64,000 nucleotides of DNA from Proteiniclasticum sp043951855 (GTDB taxonomy: Bacteria > Bacillota > Clostridia > Clostridiales > Clostridiaceae), in NCBI RefSeq assembly GCF_043951855.1, contig NZ_JBINJW010000013.1, positions 6,461-70,460 of the forward strand, written 5' to 3'. The notes under the pieces are model-generated. The model did not search any database. It was not told where the DNA came from and saw nothing but the letters and a program-made list of their open reading frames with translations. How positions within the stretch are numbered: position 1 is the stretch's first letter; every line of letters begins with the position of its first letter. Shown here piece after piece: positions 25,499 through 33,588 of this stretch. The translations under genes and the position numbers were made by a program.

Positions 25499-26735
25499 CT
25501 TTGTCCTCCCCATCTAAGTAATGTGCACAAATGAATTCAAGATTTTCTGCTACATTCATTATTCTTTCCTTTGTCACTTCTTTCAGCCCATCGATGACCT
25601 GTCCAATGGTATAGTCAATGCCAAACACTCGTAAGGCAATGAGATAATTTGACGTATTGAAGATGGAATCACTCATGGCATTGAGAGAACTGATGACCTT
25701 CGTTCGCGCAACTTCAATATCTTCCTGTGAAAACTCACCTTTCTTCATTTTGCCGATTTCTTCATCAATCAGCTCTTTTGCTTTTCTGAAATTCTTGAAA
25801 TCCGTTCCGGCACCTATTGTCATTACTCCCGCAAATTTATCAAAGCTGGAGTAAATGGAGTAGGCCAGAGAATGCTTCTCTCTGACTTCATTGAAGAGTT
25901 TCGAATGAGCACCACCGCCGAATATGGAATTGAACAGAACCAGCGCGAAATAATCGCCATGGAAAATACTGTTGTTCGTATTGTACAGCAGTGACATTTT
26001 ACCCTGATTGATCTTCATTTTTTCAAAGACTTCGCCACTTTCACGATTAAAATCTCTCTTTTCCGAAGAACTCAAATCATGACCGTTCTTTCTGTTTGAA
26101 AGAATCTTCAAGGAAGACACCTTCTCCAGTACTTCTTCTTCATTCTTAATGTTTCCTGATGCGTAGCAGAAGGCCTCTTTCCCTTTCAGTTCTTCCCATA
26201 AATCCATCAGGACTTTCCTGTCGATTTTATCAAGCTCCAGAATGGTTCCATACTCTGGAATTCTATAGGAATCATGAAGACCAAGTTCCATGACTCTGTT
26301 CATGGAGTAATGTCCTTTGTCATCATAGATGGATTCTATATAAAGCCTGTGATTCAGAATTTCCTGCGCAATGATTTCTTCCTCAAAGTCATCCTCTTTC
26401 AGCAGCGGATGATAGATCAGTTCATTCAGAAGATGAATGGCTTTGTCCCACAAATCTTCTTTATATAATGTGAACCGATTGTCCATGAAACTCACATAAA
26501 AGATCACAAATAATTTATTCCCGATTTTACTTAGCATGATATCAAAGTTCGCCCCGTACATATCCTGAAGATATCTGGCGATTTCCGATGAGGAATGAAA
26601 AGATTTCGTTCCTCTTTTGAGCACCTGAGCCAGCACATTATATCCCGTTACATTCTCTTCCAGACTGACCGGAACGACCAGGCTGATGGCATTGTTTTTG
26701 AATTTAGATGTTTTGATTATTCCAATGTTATCCAT
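25476..26735 (-). CDS. M16 peptidase-like protein lacking the zinc motif (YmfF-like)
   Basis: 419 residues from the ATG at 26735 with GGAGGG just upstream; the longer in-frame reading starts in the promoter region. The M16 fold is supported by GTKSFHSSSEIARYLQDMYG, FNSIFGGGAHSKLFNEVREK and SLAYSIYS, but no HxxEH is found. It therefore looks like the non-catalytic half of a heterodimer with the next gene. Sequences such as REKHSLAYSIYS form the substrate-binding part of M16 C-domains. Confidence 0.88.
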   Translation of the reverse strand: MDNIGIIKTSKFKNNAISLVVPVSLEENVTGYNVLAQVLKRGTKSFHSSSEIARYLQDMYGANFDIMLSKIGNKLFVIFYVSFMDNRFTLYKEDLWDKAIHLLNELIYHPLLKEDDFEEEIIAQEILNHRLYIESIYDDKGHYSMNRVMELGLHDSYRIPEYGTILELDKIDRKVLMDLWEELKGKEAFCYASGNIKNEEEVLEKVSSLKILSNRKNGHDLSSSEKRDFNRESGEVFEKMKINQGKMSLLYNTNNSIFHGDYFALVLFNSIFGGGAHSKLFNEVREKHSLAYSIYSSFDKFAGVMTIGAGTDFKNFRKAKELIDEEIGKMKKGEFSQEDIEVARTKVISSLNAMSDSIFNTSNYLIALRVFGIDYTIGQVIDGLKEVTKERIMNVAENLEFICAHYLDGEDKDGEHERA

Positions 26736-26825
26736 TTTCCCTCCATGTCTGCACCATATAGCACAGTTATAACCTGAATTGGTTGTATAAAATATATTAT
26801 CACATTTACACCTGAAAATCTTCTT

Positions 26826-26874
26826 AAGAAAACAGGTTTCCATAGAAGGTTTTATCCTTCTTACAGAAACCTGT
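26826..26874 (-). terminator. Terminator after the M3 oligopeptidase
   Basis: Minus-strand nested hairpin: outer stem ACAGGTTTC / GAAACCTGT, inner stem AGAAGG / CCTTCT, followed by TTTTCTT. Confidence 0.85.
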
Positions 26875-26889
26875 CTAAACTAGTGATTT

Positions 26890-28584
26890 CTATAGTTTTG
26901 TGTCATCTACTGAATCAAGATATGCTTCAATATCCGGTAAAATCGATGGAATCGTCTCAGGCAGGAACGGATTTTTCAGACCTGCAAGTTCGACCAGCTC
27001 CAGGAACGGCTTGCTTCCACCCTCTTTACACAATGCCACATAATCATCCCATGCTTTCTTCCCTTCATTTCTGCTCCTGATGAAGTACTGGAGCGCACAT
27101 ACCTGTGCCAGCGTATAATCTATGTAATAGAAAGGTGCAGTGAAGATATGCAGCTGTTTGAACCAGAAACCGCCTCGGTTGTAGAAGTCATTGTCTTCAT
27201 AATTCTTCAGAGGAAGATACTTCTTTTCGATTTCTCTCCATTTCAGTTTCCTTTCCTCTGGTGTCGCTTCAGGATTTTCGTAGACAAAATGCTGAAACTC
27301 ATCTACTGTTACACCATAAGGCAGAAAGAGCAGTGTCCCTTGAAGGTGAGAGAACTTGTACTTGTCTGTTTCTTCCTTGAAGAAGTTCTCCATCCAAGGC
27401 CAGGTGAAGAATTCCATGGACATGGAATGAATTTCACAGGCTTCATAGGTGGGAAAACTGTATTCAGGCACTTCATAATGTCTTGAGGAGAATACCTGGA
27501 AGGCATGTCCCGCTTCATGTGTCAATACATCGATGTCTCCAGAAGTTCCATTGAAGTTGGAGAAGATGAAAGGTGACTTGAAATCCGGAATATAAGTACA
27601 GTAGCCACCGGCCTGCTTTCCTTTTTTCGTTACAAGATCCAGAAGTTCATGTTCCACCATGAAATCAAAGAATTCCTTCGTTTCTTTTGAAAGCTCCTCA
27701 TACATCGTCCTTCCATTATCAATGATCCATTCGGGTGATCCCTTTGGTGTGGCATTCCCTGTAGTGAATTCAATGGCTTCATCATAATATTTCAGCTCAT
27801 CAAGCCCAAGCCTATTAGCCTGTCTTTCACGAAGCTTGACCACTAGAGGAACAATATGATTCAGAATCGCTTCTCTGTAAGTCCTGACTTCTTCTGGTCC
27901 ATACTCGGTTCGCAGAAGACCGTCATAGGACATCTGCACATAATTTTCATATCCCAGTTTTCTGGCCATCTGATGTCTCACTTTGACCAGTTCATCATAA
28001 ATCCGGTCAAATTCCTTTTCATGGTCTCTGAAGAATCCTGAATAAGCTTCATACGCCGCTTTTCTTACAGCTCTGTCTGGATTTTCCATGAAAGGCACAA
28101 GACCTGACAGGTTTCTTTCTTCCCCTTCGAATAGGATGCTGGCAGAAGCTACTAGCTTTGAGTATTCAGATGACAGCTTGTTTTCTTCCTGCATGTCTTC
28201 TATGATTTCAGGCTTGAAAGCTTTGATGGAAAGTTCTGCCAGATTCAGCAGATGCTTTCCGTATTTCTCTTCCACATCCCCTTTGTAAGGAGTGTCGAGG
28301 ATCACGTGATAGAAACTTGTCACCAGATCCTGAAGCTCCGGCATAGCCATATCGACATAATCCGATTCCTTGTCATAGAATTCGTCTCTTGTATCAATAC
28401 TGTGCCTGATTGATACAAGCTGGAACATGGACTCCACATAAAGTCTAAGCTTGATGAATTCATCCATACTTTCAAGAAATGCTTCTCTTGACTCGGCTTT
28501 TTCCATGGTCTTCAGAATTTCCTGCGCTTTTGCTTTGACCTCTTTCATTTCTGGTCTTTCATACTTATAGTCATTGAATTTCAT
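26890..28584 (-). CDS. M3-family oligoendopeptidase (PepF-like)
   Basis: 564 residues. The zinc site is HEAGHAFQ (HExxH variant with Glu present) followed downstream by EFFTWPWMENF, the family's third ligand region. No signal peptide, so cytosolic cleavage of short peptides is expected. Length fits PepF and related M3B enzymes (560-600). It lies 9 bases after the DUF503 gene. Confidence 0.93.
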   Translation of the reverse strand: MKFNDYKYERPEMKEVKAKAQEILKTMEKAESREAFLESMDEFIKLRLYVESMFQLVSIRHSIDTRDEFYDKESDYVDMAMPELQDLVTSFYHVILDTPYKGDVEEKYGKHLLNLAELSIKAFKPEIIEDMQEENKLSSEYSKLVASASILFEGEERNLSGLVPFMENPDRAVRKAAYEAYSGFFRDHEKEFDRIYDELVKVRHQMARKLGYENYVQMSYDGLLRTEYGPEEVRTYREAILNHIVPLVVKLRERQANRLGLDELKYYDEAIEFTTGNATPKGSPEWIIDNGRTMYEELSKETKEFFDFMVEHELLDLVTKKGKQAGGYCTYIPDFKSPFIFSNFNGTSGDIDVLTHEAGHAFQVFSSRHYEVPEYSFPTYEACEIHSMSMEFFTWPWMENFFKEETDKYKFSHLQGTLLFLPYGVTVDEFQHFVYENPEATPEERKLKWREIEKKYLPLKNYEDNDFYNRGGFWFKQLHIFTAPFYYIDYTLAQVCALQYFIRSRNEGKKAWDDYVALCKEGGSKPFLELVELAGLKNPFLPETIPSILPDIEAYLDSVDDTKL

Positions 28585-28593
28585 ACTTTCCTC

Positions 28594-28884
28594 CTAATAA
28601 TTATCAATATATGTTTCTTCCTGAATCAGTTCCACATCAAAACTGTTCAGGATAAAATCCGCAACTTTCCTCATGGTGCCTTCGATTATATCCCTGTCAG
28701 ATGATACACAGGCTACACTGATGACGATGCTTTTGTGCTGATCCAGATCTTCTGTTTCCGAAATGGAGACGTTGAATTTATTCTTCACTTTCGCTTTCAG
28801 ACTGTTCACGATACTTCTTTTCTCTTTCAGAGAGCGCACATAACCTGCTCTGAAACTCAGCCTAGCTATACCTACGTAGGCCAT
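28594..28884 (-). CDS. DUF503 family protein (YlxP-like)
   Basis: 96 residues with the family signature SLKEKRSIVNSLKAKVKNKFNVSISE and VACVSSDRDIIEGTM. YlxP usually lies in the nusA-infB-rbfA operon and is thought to help ribosome assembly; here it is between a membrane fusion protein and an oligopeptidase, an unusual place. Starts 23 bases inside the end of the upstream fusion gene. Confidence 0.9.
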   Translation of the reverse strand: MAYVGIARLSFRAGYVRSLKEKRSIVNSLKAKVKNKFNVSISETEDLDQHKSIVISVACVSSDRDIIEGTMRKVADFILNSFDVELIQEETYIDNY

Positions 28885-30301
28885 CGATCAGCACCACCCT
28901 TGCAGGAGCAGCTTCAGCTCCACTGATTTTCAACGGGAATGCGCTTAAAGTATATCTGCCACATGCCACATGACTCAGATTCAGGTTTTCAAGAATAATT
29001 ATACCACTTTTCAAAAGCATTTTATGTACTTCGTAAGGCTCACCTTCTTCAATGGAATCGAGGGCCGTTCCCACCACTTTTATTCCACCTTCAATAAGCG
29101 CCTGTGCCCTTTCTTTCGCAATATAACCATCTTTGAAGATTACTCTCACTGTTCCCTCAGGAAGAAATTCAGAAGAGGTTTCAGCCACCCTCACTTCTCC
29201 ATATAAAAGATTCAGATCCACATCATCCTGGGTTCCACCGTTTTCAATGAAATGACTGGGAAAATCCATATGTGTTGATGCATGTGTGTTCATCTGGATA
29301 CTTCTTACGGCATAGCCCTCCTGGGAAATGCTACGCACTTCTCTGATCTCCACTTCGGGGTCCCCCGGATAAACAGGCATGCCATCCACAAGCGCTTTTG
29401 AGATATCTATGATCTTCTGACCCTCCAGTGGGATCTTCCTTTCTGAAGTCTCATGGTCTTTTCGGTACGCTGATTTCACTCCAGCGGCTCGATGCATGGG
29501 ACCGTCATAGGCAAGAAAGCCCCTGTTTTTCACAACATAGGAAATAAAATAGATGGATGCTGCAATGTAAAACAGTACCAGAATGCCTCCGAGGACTTCC
29601 AATCCCATACCGGAAGGATCCGCATCTCCAATGAACAGCGGCAGTGAGAATGCTATAAGGTTGTTCACCATATGGCCAGCCATCACAAGGAGAAGACTCC
29701 CTGTTCTGTGATAGATGAAGCAGAGAACAAATCCTATAACTGCTGTTGGAACCATGGTTTCAGCATGAAGAAATCCGAAGACCAGAGAGGATACGATCAT
29801 CGCAGTCAATGTACTCCTCTTCTTGTTGAGCAGATTGAAAAAGATGCCTCTGAACACAATCTCTTCCACAATCGGCGCTAATATCACAACGGATATGAAC
29901 ATCAGCACCAGCTCAAGGGGATCTGAATAAAGTGAGACTCCCTGCATCTGCTCAGCAGCTTCCATATACGATTCGTATAATCCTGGAAGCCACTGCTGCA
30001 GCGCCAGTACATACAAGAAAGTCACAAGACCTCCCACAAGAAAAGGAACGACTGCAAGATGAAGAGGCTTTTTCTCTACTCCTTTTGCCAGAAGCAGTTT
30101 CCGTTCTCTTCGCGTCAGTCCCAGATAATAAAACCCTATGAACATTAGTATATAAAAAAGTATCTGTATGAAATAAACGAAATACGCTGATCCTCCCGTG
30201 AAAGACGCAGCTGCTACAGATACGATAAGAATCGCAAAAATCGCCACCAGCATCAGTATGAATTTTGATACACTCATTTTCTCGAATCTAACAGGCATCA
30301 T
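28862..30301 (-). CDS. CPBP (CAAX-type) intramembrane protease fused to a cyclase/formamidase domain
   Basis: 479 residues in one open frame. Residues 1 to about 260 hold seven or eight membrane helices and the CPBP (Abi) motifs: PIVEEIVFRG (Glu146-Glu147, Arg151), FGFLHAE (His179) and AGHMVNN (His210, Asn213). After a basic soluble linker (about 261-292), residues 295-479 form a cyclase-family domain (kynurenine formamidase type) with IIDISKALVDGMPVYPGDPE and the metal-binding NTHASTHMDFPSHF (His340, His344, Asp346, His350), ending YTLSAFPLKISGAEAAPARV. CPBP proteins cleave near membranes; cyclase-family enzymes hydrolyse N-formyl or similar amides. I know no common protein with both. A -10-like TATACT lies at 30355-30360. 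The combined role is unknown. Confidence 0.88.
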   Translation of the reverse strand: MMPVRFEKMSVSKFILMLVAIFAILIVSVAAASFTGGSAYFVYFIQILFYILMFIGFYYLGLTRRERKLLLAKGVEKKPLHLAVVPFLVGGLVTFLYVLALQQWLPGLYESYMEAAEQMQGVSLYSDPLELVLMFISVVILAPIVEEIVFRGIFFNLLNKKRSTLTAMIVSSLVFGFLHAETMVPTAVIGFVLCFIYHRTGSLLLVMAGHMVNNLIAFSLPLFIGDADPSGMGLEVLGGILVLFYIAASIYFISYVVKNRGFLAYDGPMHRAAGVKSAYRKDHETSERKIPLEGQKIIDISKALVDGMPVYPGDPEVEIREVRSISQEGYAVRSIQMNTHASTHMDFPSHFIENGGTQDDVDLNLLYGEVRVAETSSEFLPEGTVRVIFKDGYIAKERAQALIEGGIKVVGTALDSIEEGEPYEVHKMLLKSGIIILENLNLSHVACGRYTLSAFPLKISGAEAAPARVVLIDGLRRYS

Positions 30302-30391
30302 GGACCTCCAATTCTATTTCTGAATTCCGGATAATAAATAAACAATATACTCTAAGTATAGCAAAAGGAATGCTAAAAAGATAATGTTTGC

Positions 30392-30428
30392 AAAAAGAAA
30401 ATCTCCATACCACTACAGTATGGAGATT
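30392..30428 (-). terminator. Terminator after ychF
   Basis: Minus-strand hairpin AATCTCCATAC / GTATGGAGATT with a 7-base loop and TTCTTTTTG tail, just after the ychF stop. Confidence 0.88.
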
Positions 30429-30435
30429 GAACTCT

Positions 30436-31530
30436 TTACACGTTGAATCTGAAGTTGACCACATCACCTTCACGCATGATATATTCTTTTCCCTCGATTC
30501 TATAAAGCCCTTTTTCCTTGGCATGGGCTTCTGAACCAGATTCCATCAAGGCATCATAGGAGATGACTTCCGCTCTTATGAATCCTCTCTGTATATCCGA
30601 ATGGATCTTGCCGGCAGCAACAGGCGCTTTTGTGCCCACTTTTATGGTCCACGCTCTTACTTCCTGAGGTCCTGCTGTCAGAAAACTCATGAGACCGAGT
30701 AGTCTGTAGCTTTCCTTGATCAGGCGGTCCAGTCCGGTTTCCTTGATGCCGTATTCAGCAAGCATTTCGATCTTCTCATCCTCTTCCAGTCCTGAAAGTT
30801 CTTCTTCCAGTCTGGCACAGATGGTAACAAGTCCGGAATGTTCCTTCTCTGCATGTTCTTTCACTTTTTTCACCATCTCGTTCTCTTCTCCTGACATGAG
30901 ATCTTCCTCAGAGATGTTGGCCGCATAGAGAACGTCCTTGGAGGTCAGAAGAAACAGTCCTCTGATCACTTCTTTCTCCTCTTCCTCCGCTTCGAAGGTT
31001 CGAACCGGATTTCCTGATTCCAGATGGGCTTTGATTCTTTCCATGAGATCATATTCAGCCTGCGCGGTCTTGTCTCCTGAACGTTTCAGCTTCATCGCCT
31101 TATCCATTCTCTTCTCCAGCGTTTCAAGATCGGAGAAAATCAGTTCAAGATTGATGGTTTCAATATCTCTCAGGGGATCCACGCTCCCCTCAACATGCAC
31201 AATATTATCATTCTCAAAACATCTGACCACATGAATGATCGCTTCCACTTCTCGGATGTGGCTCAGAAATTTATTTCCAAGACCTTCTCCCTGTGATGCA
31301 CCTTTAACAAGGCCTGCAATATCATAGAATTCCACATGAGCAAAGACCTTCTTCTTTGAATTATACAGCTTCTCGAGATGATCCAGTCTTTCATCCGGGA
31401 CGGAAACAACTCCGATATTCGGCTCTATCGTTGCAAAAGGATAATTTGCAGCTTCAATTCCGGCTTTTGTAATCGCATTGAACAATGTACTTTTGCCGAC
31501 ATTGGGCAACCCTACTATTCCTAATTTCAT
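30436..31530 (-). CDS. ychF: Redox-responsive ATPase YchF/OLA1
   Basis: 364 residues, family length. P-loop GLPNVGKSTLFNA (8-20), YPFATIEPNIGVV, DIAGLVKGASQGEGLGN, and a C-terminal TGS domain (AGPQEVRAWTIKVGTKAPVA). An Obg-family member that binds ATP rather than GTP; associates with ribosomes and stress response. It has its own strong promoter upstream and terminator downstream, so a single-gene unit. Confidence 0.97.
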   Translation of the reverse strand: MKLGIVGLPNVGKSTLFNAITKAGIEAANYPFATIEPNIGVVSVPDERLDHLEKLYNSKKKVFAHVEFYDIAGLVKGASQGEGLGNKFLSHIREVEAIIHVVRCFENDNIVHVEGSVDPLRDIETINLELIFSDLETLEKRMDKAMKLKRSGDKTAQAEYDLMERIKAHLESGNPVRTFEAEEEEKEVIRGLFLLTSKDVLYAANISEEDLMSGEENEMVKKVKEHAEKEHSGLVTICARLEEELSGLEEDEKIEMLAEYGIKETGLDRLIKESYRLLGLMSFLTAGPQEVRAWTIKVGTKAPVAAGKIHSDIQRGFIRAEVISYDALMESGSEAHAKEKGLYRIEGKEYIMREGDVVNFRFNV

Positions 31531-31570
31531 TCTTATTCCTCACTTTATTACATTCATTTACATCTTTTCA

Positions 31571-31599
31571 ATTATACAGATGTATGGGTAATTTATCAA
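31571..31599 (-). promoter_or_regulatory. Predicted sigma-A promoter of ychF
   Basis: Minus strand TTGATA (31594-31599), 17-base spacer, TATAAT (31571-31576), about 40 bases before the ychF ATG. Confidence 0.75.
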
Positions 31600-31638
31600 G
31601 GTGCTCAAAAAGAAAACCCTCTTCTCATGACGATTCAG

Positions 31639-31671
31639 CCAAAAACAGACCCCCCAGAAATCTGAGGGGTC
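31639..31671 (-). terminator. Terminator after the second dps gene
   Basis: Minus-strand hairpin GACCCCTCAG / CTGGGGGGTC (one G-U pair), followed by TGTTTTTGG. Confidence 0.88.
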
Positions 31672-31683
31672 TTGATTAACATA

Positions 31684-32133
31684 TTAAGCTAATGTGGAAT
31701 TCAGCATCCAGAGTTCCTTCTGATAGTATGCTGTGAATTCATTCATGATATCCACTGTAGGATCATCTCCAGCCTTTTCCGCTTCTTCCTTCACTTCAAG
31801 TGTTGTCTTAAGAAGATATTCAAAATCCTTTTTCACGATTTTCACTAAATCGATATCTTTCGCATATTCTTCGCTTCTTTCTTCGATTTTAGCGATCTCC
31901 AGTGCACCCTTAAGGCTTGCGACAGGCTTCATGTCCAGCTGCAGCATTCTTTCAGCAACTTCATCCATGTCTTCTGTGACCTTGTCGTAATATGCTTCGA
32001 ATAGTTCGTGCATTCTGTGGAACTGCTTACCCTGTACATACCAGTGCACATTATGAAGCTTTGTGTAGGCCACCATAAGATCTGCCACATACTGATTGAG
32101 TTTCTTTTCAAGATTTGTCATTAAATTCATCAT
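31684..32133 (-). CDS. Dps/ferritin-like DNA-protection protein, copy 2
   Basis: 149 residues (or 148/145 if later in-frame ATGs are used; the region starts MMNLMTN after GGAGG). Ferroxidase ligands of the Dps interface are visible: LHNVHWYV (His), FHRMHELFE (His) and DKVTEDMDEVAERM (Asp, Glu). It oxidises ferrous iron with peroxide and stores iron in a 12-mer. It is a close paralogue of the next gene upstream (32244-32687), nearly identical through the first two helices, so a recent tandem duplication. Confidence 0.93.
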   Translation of the reverse strand: MMNLMTNLEKKLNQYVADLMVAYTKLHNVHWYVQGKQFHRMHELFEAYYDKVTEDMDEVAERMLQLDMKPVASLKGALEIAKIEERSEEYAKDIDLVKIVKKDFEYLLKTTLEVKEEAEKAGDDPTVDIMNEFTAYYQKELWMLNSTLA

Positions 32134-32156
32134 CCTCCGTTTTTAATTGCATTGCG

Positions 32157-32252
32157 TTAGCTTAGGCTGAATATAACTTGATTCTTTGTGGATTTATGAT
32201 ATTTTATCCACACCTTCTGAATCTTGTTCAGCTATAGCTGAACCTAAGCTAA
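32157..32252 (-). repeat. Inverted repeat with inner palindrome between the two dps genes
   Basis: Outer arms TTAGCTTAGG (32157-32166) and CCTAAGCTAA (32243-32252) are exact inverted copies; inside the right side is the perfect 18-base palindrome GTTCAGCTATAGCTGAAC (32226-32243). The right arm covers the last codons of the first dps gene. There is no U-run, so it is not a standard terminator; it may be a processing or attenuating structure, or a small repeat insertion. Confidence 0.6.
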
Positions 32253-32687
32253 AGTTGCTTTGATCATCCATAGCTGCTTCTGATAATATGCAGTGAACTC
32301 ATTCATGATATCCACTGTAGGATCGTCTCCAGCTTCTTCCGCTTCCTTTTTCACTTCAAGGGTCAGTTTCAGAAGATATTCAAAGTCCTTGTTCACGATC
32401 TCGACGAATTCAAGATCCTTACCGAATCTTTCTTCTCTTTCTTCAATCTTTGTGATTTCCAGCGCGCCTTTTAAACTGGCTACCGGTTTCATGTCCAGCT
32501 GAAGCATTCTTTCAGCTACCACATCCATATCTTCCGTGACCTTATCATAGTACATTTCAAATAGTTCGTGCATTGCATGGAACTGTTTTCCTTCCACATA
32601 CCAATGAACATTGTGAAGCTTGGTATAAGCCACCATTAAATCTGCAACATACTGATTGAGTTTCTTTTCTAAATTTCCTTTAGCCAT
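32244..32687 (-). CDS. dps: Dps/ferritin-like DNA-protection protein, copy 1
   Basis: 147 residues. Motifs LHNVHWYV, FHAMHELFE and DKVTEDMDVVAERM give the inter-subunit ferroxidase ligands of Dps. First gene of the pair; a strong promoter with an overlapping Fur-type box lies upstream (32722-32778), so expression should rise when iron is scarce or metal balance/peroxide changes. The C-terminal third differs from copy 2 mainly at charged surface positions. Confidence 0.94.
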   Translation of the reverse strand: MAKGNLEKKLNQYVADLMVAYTKLHNVHWYVEGKQFHAMHELFEMYYDKVTEDMDVVAERMLQLDMKPVASLKGALEITKIEEREERFGKDLEFVEIVNKDFEYLLKLTLEVKKEAEEAGDDPTVDIMNEFTAYYQKQLWMIKATLA

Positions 32688-32721
32688 TTTTTACCTCCAT
32701 AATTTGTAATTAGTTTTAAAT

Positions 32722-32778
32722 TGTAATGATTATCATTTACTGTATCTTTATAATACATCAACCAGAAACAATTTACAA
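32722..32778 (-). promoter_or_regulatory. dps promoter with overlapping Fur-type operator
   Basis: Minus strand TTGTAA (32773-32778), 17-base spacer, TATTAT (32750-32755). Just downstream, at about +3 to +21, lies GTAAATGATAATCATTACA (32722-32740), with an AATGATAATCATT core that fits the Fur box better than the PerR box (TTATAATNATTATAA). Placement predicts repression by blocking initiation. Confidence 0.75.
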
Positions 32779-32822
32779 GGGATAAACATGTCTAATTTGT
32801 AAACATATTATAACTATTATAA

Positions 32823-33470
32823 TTATTGACGACCATAGATCTTATCAATAACAATAGCTACGATATCTTCTTTGAGATTCTTTGATTTTTCAACATACTC
32901 ATCTGTCTGAGCTTTCAGACTGATGTTTTCCTCATTCACTTCTGACCCGGCCAGATTGATGAAAACATTAAGCGCAGCCCCTTCAATGGCGCTGTGTATA
33001 AGAATTGCAGCAACACCGGCATCGGATATGGCATTTTTGTTTCCATACTCTGTGGCAATCTTCAGTGCCTCATACATGTCAAAGGATTCTTTGACCAGCT
33101 GATAAGGAATTTCCAGAACACGTTCCTTTGCGGAATCAATCTTGCTCTTTCTCAGTATTTTCTCCTCTTCCGTTTCCTTTGGTAAAGAGAATGCAGCCAT
33201 GAGTCCATCAAAAGATTCGGCGTCATTCACCATAAGCTCCAGATATCTGTTTCTGAAACGATCTGTAGCTTCTCTTGCATCTTTCATGGATCTGATGACG
33301 GATTCCGGATAATCTTTTGCAGCTTTCTTGTCAATAGTTAGATTAAAGACCATGGACGTCAGGGCTGCTGCCAAAGATGCACTTAATGCCGCTGCAGCTC
33401 CTCCGCCTGGAGTTGCCTTTCCTTCTCCTAATACATTGGTAAAATCATTAATGGTTAATTCTCTTAACAT
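32823..33470 (-). CDS. Cyclodeaminase/cyclohydrolase family protein (FTCD_C, FchA-like)
   Basis: 215 residues. Family motif GKATPGGGAAAALSASLAAALTSM at the N-terminus and a later SAIEGAALNVFINL helix. It matches methenyltetrahydrofolate cyclohydrolase FchA or the cyclodeaminase half of FTCD. Lying after hutH, it probably handles formimino- or methenyl-tetrahydrofolate formed from histidine breakdown; hutU, hutI and a transferase domain are not in the window. A glycine-type fermentation role is also possible. Confidence 0.85.
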   Translation of the reverse strand: MLRELTINDFTNVLGEGKATPGGGAAAALSASLAAALTSMVFNLTIDKKAAKDYPESVIRSMKDAREATDRFRNRYLELMVNDAESFDGLMAAFSLPKETEEEKILRKSKIDSAKERVLEIPYQLVKESFDMYEALKIATEYGNKNAISDAGVAAILIHSAIEGAALNVFINLAGSEVNEENISLKAQTDEYVEKSKNLKEDIVAIVIDKIYGRQ

Positions 33471-33588
33471 ATTTTCACCTCTTATATAATATTTTAGACC
33501 TTATAGAATACAATTTCATGGTTCTCACGAGATATTAATTAAACATTATCATATTATTAACATGAAACAGATTTATTGACTATAATTC

